Below are positions 1-5,754 of a DNA stretch of 8,184 bases, one piece after another. The DNA is taken from assembly GCA_030834365.1 (NCBI GenBank), contig JAURFJ010000052.1, positions 1-8,184 of the forward strand. Direction: 5' to 3'. Every line of letters starts with the position of its first letter. The stretch's first letter is position 1. This DNA is from Flavobacteriaceae bacterium. Its GTDB lineage: Bacteria; Bacteroidota; Bacteroidia; Flavobacteriales; Flavobacteriaceae. The notes under the pieces were generated by a model that worked only from the letters and a program-made list of their open reading frames with translations, had not been told where the DNA came from and did no database searches. Made by a program: the position numbers and the translations under genes.

Positions 1-70
1 CCGAAGAATATCCGAAGAATATCCGGTGAATATCTGGGTTTTGAATGCGCGGTGCACTCCGAAGAATATC
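1..70. repeat. Short direct repeats, unit ccgaagaatatc
   Basis: The sequence ccgaagaatatcc occurs at 1-13 and again at 12-24. A diverged copy, ccggtgaatatc, lies at 23-34 and a further exact ccgaagaatatc at 59-70. The first three copies are spaced by exactly 11 bp, which is not a multiple of three. The core gaatatc appears once more at 112-118. The repeats lie within the truncated TspO-like frame, in what should be the loop before a conserved helix. They may be a real microrepeat or an artefact at a contig end. Confidence 0.6.
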
Positions 71-613
71 CCACTATTCCTGATTTCCTGGTGGATCGTG
101 AATGGCGCGGCGAATATCGCCTGGATCTTGGCCTGGCACTACCTAAAGATTGCAAGTTCGATGCTGATTATGCTCATTCTTCTATTGAGCTTAATATGGA
201 TCACGGACTACCTACATAAAATCAAAGAACCCGATGGTATTACGCGTTATGTGCGGGCCACCTTTGATCTTTATTTTGGATGGATCACGGTCGCGACCAT
301 CGCCAACGCCACTGCTTTGCTTGTTGCAACTGATTTTGACCGTTGGGGCATGTCGGAGGCCGAATGGACCAGTACGATGGTGGGAGTCGCAGCTGCGGTG
401 GCCGTTATCGTTTCGCTCTTGCGTAAATCGCTTTGGTACACATTGCCCATCTTATGGGCTTTTTATGGTATTTATACCAAGCACCAGGAAGCATGGGGGT
501 TTCAAAATGCCTATCCTGAGATTCAGACTACCTTACAATGGGCCTTTGGCACCTTGTTAATACTTATAATCGTTCAGCAAGTTATAGCGCTGAAAAAATC
601 GAAGACCGTATGA
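2..613 (+). CDS. TspO-like tryptophan-rich membrane protein, 5' partial
   Basis: Integral membrane protein, truncated by the left edge; the frame stays open from base 2 to the TGA at 611-613 (about 203 codons visible). Six hydrophobic segments can be read, around ISWWIVNGAANIAWILAW, SMLIMLILLLSLIWI, LYFGWITVATIANATALLVA, TMVGVAAAVAVIVSLL, LWYTLPILWAFYGIY and WAFGTLLILIIVQQVIAL. The NIAWI...W and YFGWITVATIAN signatures, and the Trp-rich helices, match the long bacterial tryptophan-rich sensory protein family (TspO/MBR-related), whose members are usually about 240-280 residues; the missing N-terminus would hold the first helix with the SIWG-type motif. TspO relatives bind porphyrins or other hydrophobic ligands, but this longer branch has no settled function. 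A GTG at 26 could be taken as a start, but no ribosome site precedes it and it would delete conserved sequence. The last codons overlap the next gene by ATGA, suggesting translational coupling. Confidence 0.75.
   Translation, partial: RRISEEYPVNIWVLNARCTPKNIPLFLISWWIVNGAANIAWILAWHYLKIASSMLIMLILLLSLIWITDYLHKIKEPDGITRYVRATFDLYFGWITVATIANATALLVATDFDRWGMSEAEWTSTMVGVAAAVAVIVSLLRKSLWYTLPILWAFYGIYTKHQEAWGFQNAYPEIQTTLQWAFGTLLILIIVQQVIALKKSKTV
610..613 (+). other. ATGA start/stop overlap (coupled translation)
   Basis: The ATG of the M20 hydrolase gene (610-612) overlaps the TGA stop of the TspO-like gene (611-613). No Shine-Dalgarno sequence is visible upstream, so re-initiation by ribosomes finishing the first gene is the likely way the second is translated. 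This places the two genes in one transcription unit. Confidence 0.7.
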
Positions 614-1410
614 AAAAGCACTTTTTATTCCTTTTAATCGCATCTGCAGGTTATACTCTAATGCTTCAGGCTCAAGAGTCAGTAAGCGTGGATAAAGCCT
701 ACACGAAGCAGATTGAAAAACTAGCTCGTCGAAGCGAGATAAAGCGTGCTTTTGAAGCGATTGACGCTTTGGAGCAGTATACCACCACTCAGCATATTGA
801 ACTCACCGAAATTCCGGCACCTCCGTTTATGGAGGAGATGCGCGCGGCTACTTTTGCCGATCGACTTCGAGCCACTGGAGTGGATTCGGTATGGATCGAT
901 GCAGTCGGGAATGTGATGGGCTTTATAAAGGGCGCAGAGGGTTCAAAGACGGTTGCTTTAAATGCCCACCTCGACACGGTATTTCCTGAAGGCACCGATG
1001 TAACCGTTAAACAACAAAATGACACCTTATATGCTCCTGGTATCGGAGATGACACTAGAGGGTTAGCCATGCTTTTGACGGTATCGAAAGTGCTTCAGGA
1101 ACAAGTTCTTAACCCTTCTTCGAACGTATTAATTGTTGCGACAGTGGGTGAGGAAGGCCTTGGTGATCTTCGCGGAGTAAAAGAGCTCTTTAGTGAACGA
1201 GGACCCGGAATTGATTCGTGGATTGCTATTGATGGAGGAGCCATCGGCCGCGTAAATAACAAAGCCTTAGGTTCTTACCGCTACAAGGTAACCTTTGATG
1301 GTCCCGGAGGGCATTCGTGGGGGGCGTTCGGATTGGCCAATCCGCATCACGCCTTAGGATCGGCCATGCACCATTTCGTAAAAGCAGCGGATGCCTATAC
1401 GAAAACCGGA

Positions 1411-1431
1411 CCGCGTACAGTTATAATGTAG
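1411..1431 (+). other. Frameshift site in the M20 gene
   Basis: In the upstream frame this reads PRT then VIM and a TAG stop. One position back, the same bases read SYNVG, a conserved M20 sequence (family consensus RTTYNVG or similar). Adding a single base near 1419-1420 would join PRT directly to SYNVGIIEGG. The neighbourhood has no homopolymer longer than two bases, which is not the most typical place for a sequencing indel. Confidence 0.8.
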
Positions 1432-1897
1432 GCATCATCGAAGGAGGTACTTCAATCAACTCGGTTCCTTTTAGTTCTAGCATGCTCATTGACATCCGTT
1501 CGGTTGAACCTTATCGCCTCGATGAGATGGAGCAACTCTTGAACCAGGCGGTTCAAACGGCACTGAACGAGCAGAACGAGATTCGACGAAGAGGAGAGGC
1601 ACTTACAGTTACGGTAGAAAAGATTGGAAATCGTCCTTCAGGCGAGCTAGATCCGTCCTTACCGCTTATTCAAAGAGCGATGGCTGCCACTTCGTATTTC
1701 GGAGCTGAACCAGAGCTTACAAGAGGGTCTACTGACTCAAATATTCCGATTTCTCTGGTTATACCCGCTATTACCATTGGTAGAGGCGGTAGCGGAGGTA
1801 ATGCGCATTCCCTTGACGAATGGTGGGTGAATTCAGACGGACAAAAAGCCATTCAGTTGGCGTTTCTTATTCTGTTGAGCGAGGCGGGATTGTAGGT

Positions 1898-2629
1898 TTA
1901 TTGAGAAATCATCTCATACTCATAAGTTGCCTGCGGACGAATAATCTCAAAGTCTTCATTAGAAAGATAACTCGTGCGTGACTTGTGCACCAGTAATCCT
2001 TGATGCCATTGCATAGAATCATTTGTGATGAGACTCATTTTGCCGTTGTGATCTACAGCGTTGGCTACCACCCTGTGATCTTCGGTATCTAAGAAAAAAT
2101 GCCAAGTATCAGATGAACCTTCAAATGCCACCTTTAGGTGATGAACCTGCGTTGTATGTTCTGCTAAGGGTAAGTCTATAACACCTTGGTAACGCAATTG
2201 AGCTTTTCTGTCTTTGAGTTTGAAGGGCTGAAAAAAGACAAAATTTGCCCCATCAACAATACGTCTATGTTCAGCAATCAAGAGACTGTCTTTAATATAT
2301 AAACCCTCCTTGAGTAACTCGGTTGTGCCGCGATATTGATGTGTCTCATAATTAAGGTTGTCTTTATGGTACTGCAGGTAGGTCTCGTCAAGACGTGGAA
2401 GTGAAATTGCTTGCAGCAAAGTATCCTGTAAAGCGCCTTCTGTTCTAGAGGTTAAGGTGGTTTTTAGGTAGTTGAAATCTTTAAGATTTAGATAGGCTTC
2501 ATAACCTCCATGCGCCTTAATGGAAGCGTTTACTAAATCGGATTCAACCAAATGAGAGGGTAAACAGCCGAAGGTTAGCATAAAGGTAGCTGTGAATAAA
2601 ATAAGTGCGTTTATACCTACTTTGCACAT
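1898..2629 (-). CDS. Hypothetical secreted protein, probable lipoprotein
   Basis: A 243-residue protein of unknown function. It begins with a short hydrophobic leader (residues 4-21) ending in Cys22 within MLTFGC. This resembles a lipoprotein signal, but position -3 is Thr and -2 is Phe, so the lipobox is not canonical; no Bacteroidota surface-export acidic stretch follows the Cys. The mature part is rich in beta-strand-like alternation with an AHGG motif (39-42), FVFFQPFKLKD (130-140), VHHLKVAFEG (162-171) and FFLDTEDHRVVANAVD (178-193). That pattern recalls LolA/LolB-like or DUF6503-type periplasmic proteins common in Bacteroidota, which I offer only as a tentative fold match. It is the last gene of the minus-strand operon, and its ATG overlaps the stop of the cytochrome-domain gene by one base. 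Its stop (TAA) lies 2 bp from the convergent M20 gene. A role in the same envelope process is inferred from the coupling alone. Confidence 0.7.
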   Translation of the reverse strand: MCKVGINALILFTATFMLTFGCLPSHLVESDLVNASIKAHGGYEAYLNLKDFNYLKTTLTSRTEGALQDTLLQAISLPRLDETYLQYHKDNLNYETHQYRGTTELLKEGLYIKDSLLIAEHRRIVDGANFVFFQPFKLKDRKAQLRYQGVIDLPLAEHTTQVHHLKVAFEGSSDTWHFFLDTEDHRVVANAVDHNGKMSLITNDSMQWHQGLLVHKSRTSYLSNEDFEIIRPQATYEYEMISQ

Positions 2630-2631
2630 TA
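2627..2631 (-). other. TAATG stop/start overlap (coupled translation)
   Basis: Read on the minus strand, the TAA stop of the cytochrome/LRR membrane protein and the ATG of the lipoprotein share one base (TAATG). Such junctions usually mean termination-reinitiation, tying the output of the two genes together. Confidence 0.7.
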
Positions 2632-4677
2632 GTTAAAAAGAATTTCATCCATAAACACCCAACTGGGGCTCCCCGGGCTGGCATGCCATTGTGGGTTCTT
2701 CATGCGACTTTTCACTACAACTCTCAGGTGCTTCACGGATTGGCCCTCGAGATCTAGATCAAAAAAGCGTTGCTTGACTTCGCCCCCAGGACCTTCGGCT
2801 TCGTAAGTGGCTTTTTGAAGCAATTTTTCTTCGTCTGAGACTTCATAGACCTCTATAGCCGCTGGAAAGAAAATCCAGCTTCCGGTTGCAGAGAGCGCGC
2901 TCACGGTTAGCGTATTGATGGTTTGAGGCGTATCGAAGTAGGCTTCTGCGCCTGTATGTATAGCTTCAAATCCAAGCCACTTGCCATCTTTGTGGTCAAG
3001 ACTTCCTTGGGTGAGATCTGTGAGCGTTTCGGCCCCCTTTGCTTGGTAAGATCTATGGGCGGGAGCAAGCAACTTAATGGATGTGGGAGTAATGGATGAT
3101 TTTCGGAAATCTGCCGTGGCTTCTGGGCTTTTTTTCCAACCATTGAGGAAAGAGCGAACCCTGAGTGAAGTTGAATGTTCAAGGCGCAGTGGAGCATTGT
3201 ATTGGGCACTGGTTGAGTCCGGGGCGCTTCCGTCCAAGGTATAGTGTATAGAAGCCTCTTTAAAGGTTGCGTTAATGCTTACCAGGGTGGAGTCTTTAAA
3301 TAAAGTGCTGTCATAGCTTAAAATGGGTTTTGTCAGGGTGCTTTCGGGGAACGCTTCGCTCGGAACATAGTGAATGATGATGGAAGAATTTTTAGCATTA
3401 AACGCCGCCATATTTTTCTCATTCACTCGAGTTTCAGCGAGATAAAGATTTTTAAGCTCTGGCATAGACTCAAAAATTGCAAGTGATTCAATGGTGAGCG
3501 ACGTACCAAAACCGTTAAATGAAGTCAGATATGAGAGTTCTTGGATGCTTTCTAAGGCCTTGTCCGTTATTTGGGTATTGGGCACATCAAGCTTGAGTAA
3601 ATTTTCAAAGGCATCAAGGTGCGTGGCCAGTTCGTCGTCGAGATTCGTATTGCTGAAATCGAGTTCAATAACGTTCTCCGCATACTTTTTTAACATTCTG
3701 AGGTCTTTCGATTGCAGCGATATGATACCTCGGGCGCTAATGCGTAACATTGGATGGTCACTATCGACCGCATGAACAGAGAATCCGCGCTCCTGTAGTT
3801 CTTTGACCCAAGAATCAGGAGCTGATGTATACTCGGACTTCCATTTGTCGATGGGAGAGGAAGTATTGGTGAGTGCTCGCAGCACTTCAAGCCATTGAGT
3901 ATCTGGTGCTAAAGAAGCAACAGAACAATCCCTGCAAAAATCGTTTGCCGCCCACCATTCGAGTAAGGATTTTTCATCGCTCAATAACTGATTCTTGTTG
4001 TTGGGAGGCATATGGAGGTCATCCACTGGATCGAGATGAATCCGTTCAAGTAACAGATTCAATCGCTCTTTTTCATTACCCAATTGTTTTCCGTTTTTAC
4101 CGCCTTTCACTAACATCTCATACGAGGTCAACTGAAATTTTCCCTTTGTTTTATTGGGGTTGTGGCAGCTCACGCATTTTTGGTTTAGTACAGGTTGGAT
4201 GAGGTCAGTATAGACCTGTGCCTCTTCTACAGAAACTGTTTTCAATTCAATTTCTGTTTCACTGAAGTCTCCTGTGATAAAGCCTTCACCATGTGTCAGC
4301 GTTCCTCCCTGATGACCTGCGGCAATTAACACGATGAGTAAGATGCCATAGCTGAAGATAAAATAGTTCTTAGGAGCCCCAGATTTGAGACGGCTCGCAA
4401 GCCATAGCAATAAAAGAGTGCCTATTCCAAAAAGGATTCCAAGGTTGCGGTGCAATTCAAGGGCATCCGCCTCGTACGATCCCTGATCTGCTAGAACCAG
4501 TCCAGTGGCGATGGAAACAATACTGCTTAGGAGTGCCACGACCAAGGTGAACCTTCTTATCTCGTTTGCAAGCGGGCTTTTTCGCCATAGATGGTACAGC
4601 TCAAGTAAAAATCCAAAGACAAAGATGCCTATAGGAAGATGAACAAATACCGGGTGCAAATTGCCTATTAGATTCAC
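2629..4677 (-). CDS. DUF2231-like membrane protein with cytochrome c, LRR, chitobiase-C and discoidin-like domains
   Basis: A 682-residue multidomain envelope protein. Residues 8-30 (LHPVFVHLPIGIF), 43-63, 78-95 and 105-121 form a four-helix DUF2231-like anchor. Residues 150-250 are a planctomycete-type cytochrome c domain with heme motif CVSCH (168-172), NKTKGKFQL typical of the PSCyt1 family, and LHMPP (221-225), whose Met223 is a candidate distal heme ligand. Residues 336-425 are short leucine-rich repeats of about 24 residues (for example LKNLYLAETRV). Residues 470-525 resemble the chitobiase/hexosaminidase C-terminal domain (IHYTLDGSAPDSTSAQYNAP). Residues 535-682 resemble the discoidin-like domain of such proteins (DGKWLGFEA; ending PSWVFMDEILFN). 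The C-terminal part probably faces the periplasm. The start is GTG (4675-4677); an in-frame TAA sits a few codons upstream and no other good start precedes the first helix. It follows the propeller gene by 18 bp. Likely role: membrane-anchored electron transfer coupled to binding of glycan or another ligand; the partner and substrate are unknown. Confidence 0.85.
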   Translation of the reverse strand: MNLIGNLHPVFVHLPIGIFVFGFLLELYHLWRKSPLANEIRRFTLVVALLSSIVSIATGLVLADQGSYEADALELHRNLGILFGIGTLLLLWLASRLKSGAPKNYFIFSYGILLIVLIAAGHQGGTLTHGEGFITGDFSETEIELKTVSVEEAQVYTDLIQPVLNQKCVSCHNPNKTKGKFQLTSYEMLVKGGKNGKQLGNEKERLNLLLERIHLDPVDDLHMPPNNKNQLLSDEKSLLEWWAANDFCRDCSVASLAPDTQWLEVLRALTNTSSPIDKWKSEYTSAPDSWVKELQERGFSVHAVDSDHPMLRISARGIISLQSKDLRMLKKYAENVIELDFSNTNLDDELATHLDAFENLLKLDVPNTQITDKALESIQELSYLTSFNGFGTSLTIESLAIFESMPELKNLYLAETRVNEKNMAAFNAKNSSIIIHYVPSEAFPESTLTKPILSYDSTLFKDSTLVSINATFKEASIHYTLDGSAPDSTSAQYNAPLRLEHSTSLRVRSFLNGWKKSPEATADFRKSSITPTSIKLLAPAHRSYQAKGAETLTDLTQGSLDHKDGKWLGFEAIHTGAEAYFDTPQTINTLTVSALSATGSWIFFPAAIEVYEVSDEEKLLQKATYEAEGPGGEVKQRFFDLDLEGQSVKHLRVVVKSRMKNPQWHASPGSPSWVFMDEILFN
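4162..4176 (-). other. Heme c attachment motif CVSCH
   Basis: The codons for Cys168-Val-Ser-Cys171-His172 give a single CxxCH site for covalent heme. It lies just after the four-helix anchor, as expected for a periplasmic mono-heme domain of the planctomycete cytochrome type. The protein contains no second CxxCH. Confidence 0.85.
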
Positions 4678-4695
4678 GTTAGGGTCAGATTATGA

Positions 4696-5730
4696 TTAAA
4701 CGCGTTTGAGCTTGATAGGGTACGTTTTGCCCGCGTTCCACTGACAGACATAGAGATTTTCATCCTCGTCTACACAAACATCATGAGGGTGCTTAAAGAC
4801 TTGCATCGCCTGCTTCATGGGCTGAAGTTGGTCGTCGGTGTCGTATACGGGTTCTATTCCTCCTGGTGCTGAAACTAGTTTGTTTGTTTGGTCGAGAACC
4901 GAAATAAAACCGGTATCGGGTGACTTGTCTCCTGACCAAATGGTGGCGAGATAGACCTCGTTGCCATGCACCACAGGGCGACAGATGTATGCTCCAGGAA
5001 GTTCGAATTTTTCAATGAAGGTTCCGTCTAAACTGAAACGCTTTAAGCTGTTTTGTTCGCGTTCGGTGATCAAAAGCGTCGTTTGGCCATCGCGCTGATC
5101 TATGCAGATGCCGTGTGCGTTTAGAAAGAGGTGGTCTTCGGTGCCGCGTCCGCCGAAAACATTCTTAATGCGTCCTTTGGCGTCGTAATGAATGATATAC
5201 TGAGAGCCGTATCCGTCGGCCACATACACATCGCCGTTTGGTGCCACGCAGCTTTCAGTCGGAATATAGGCCTCGGGCTTGTCGTACTGTTCGAGTTCTG
5301 CCGGAAATTCAAACACATGCACCACCCGTCCATCAAGAGTGGTCTTGATGACCTCGTGACGATTGTTATCGCAGATGTAAAGAAACTCGGTGCCGTTCTC
5401 GTCGTGAATACTGAGCCCGTGCCCCCCTGGATATTCAGTGCCCCAGCTATCGAGAAGCTTGCCAGATCTATTGTAAATGAGAATATTGTTTTTGGTCTCA
5501 TTGGTGATCATGAAAATGCGCCCTTTGCGGTCTTGCACCATCTCGTGACAGTCGTTCACCGGGTGCTGGGTAGGGTCTAAGGCGCCCCAATCAAAGTCAA
5601 TTTTATATGTAAAATCGCCGTGACCAATGATTGTTTGTTTGGCGCGTTTAAAGTCGGCATAGGTCCATGAACTGAGCGAGATGCCTAGCATACCGGCTGC
5701 AGTAGTTTTTAGAAAGTCTTGACGATTCAT
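4696..5730 (-). CDS. NHL-type six-bladed propeller protein, amidating-lyase-like
   Basis: A 344-residue secreted beta-propeller. Repeated blade sequences include DRKGRIFMITNE (67-78), GTEFLYICD (113-121), APNGDVYVADGYGSQY (163-178), TTLLITERE (217-225) and DEDENLYVCQW (321-331). The family is the bacterial 6-bladed NHL group related to the peptidylglycine alpha-hydroxyamidoglycolate (amidating) lyase domain. Three blade-start histidines, GGHG (His104), NAHG (His206) and HPHD (His316), and Tyr174 between the first two fall in the order of the zinc ligands and catalytic Tyr of that lyase, so a metal site is plausible but not proven. The leader MNRQDFLKTTAAGMLGIS resembles a Tat signal with Gln in place of the second Arg; cleavage is possible near TYA-DF (residue 25). 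It starts at ATG, 24 bp after the DUF1501 stop, and precedes the cytochrome gene by 18 bp. The substrate is unknown; it could equally be a non-catalytic binding partner. Confidence 0.8.
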   Translation of the reverse strand: MNRQDFLKTTAAGMLGISLSSWTYADFKRAKQTIIGHGDFTYKIDFDWGALDPTQHPVNDCHEMVQDRKGRIFMITNETKNNILIYNRSGKLLDSWGTEYPGGHGLSIHDENGTEFLYICDNNRHEVIKTTLDGRVVHVFEFPAELEQYDKPEAYIPTESCVAPNGDVYVADGYGSQYIIHYDAKGRIKNVFGGRGTEDHLFLNAHGICIDQRDGQTTLLITEREQNSLKRFSLDGTFIEKFELPGAYICRPVVHGNEVYLATIWSGDKSPDTGFISVLDQTNKLVSAPGGIEPVYDTDDQLQPMKQAMQVFKHPHDVCVDEDENLYVCQWNAGKTYPIKLKRV

Positions 5731-5754
5731 TAACAGGCTTTTAGAGTTTAGGGG

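Larger units (their letters stand above)
610..1895 (+). pseudogene. Secreted M20-family metallopeptidase, frameshifted
   Basis: Di-zinc M20/M28-clan peptidase or amidohydrolase, similar to tripeptidase T and acetylornithine-deacetylase-type enzymes, likely periplasmic. The start at 610 begins a typical signal peptide (MKKHFLFLLIASAGYTLMLQA, probable cut after residue 21); an in-frame ATG at 538 lies inside the upstream gene and would bury that leader. Motifs on the 5' side are HLDTVFP (His120 and Asp122), GIGDDTRG (Asp147/148) and GEEGLGD (Glu181/182). After the break come YNVGIIEGGTSINSVPF, STDSNIP (1728-1748) and the C-terminal metal-ligand motif NAHSLDEW (His codon 1806-1808). The first frame stops at TAG 1429-1431; the second, one position behind, carries the homology from about 1419 to the stop at 1893-1895. 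Rejoined, the product is about 428 residues, the usual family length. No slippery heptamer is seen, so a one-base loss or sequencing error is likelier than programmed frameshifting. As written, the protein would lack the last metal ligand and be inactive. Confidence 0.85.

Noticed and set aside
26..28. GTG start for the TspO-like protein
   Set aside because: The frame is open to the window edge, no ribosome site precedes it, and the family has a further helix upstream; the gene is simply truncated.
538..609. Possible earlier ATG start for the M20 hydrolase
   Set aside because: It lies inside the TspO-like gene and would place 24 polar residues ahead of a clear signal peptide; the ATGA overlap at 610 is the natural start.
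1381..1431. Programmed -1 ribosomal frameshifting in the M20 gene
   Set aside because: No slippery heptamer in the correct phase and no obvious downstream stem or pseudoknot; M20 enzymes are not known to need frameshifting.
1902..1916. Small inverted repeat tgag/ctca as a terminator
   Set aside because: Only four base pairs, AT-rich loop, no T-run; too weak to call.
5131..5580. Plus-strand open frame of about 149 codons opposite the propeller gene
   Set aside because: It is antisense to well-conserved propeller codons, has no recognisable domain, and mirrors the codon bias of the real gene. The same applies to the frames at 789-1070, 3491-3775, 3873-4202, 6175-6432 and 7076-7291.
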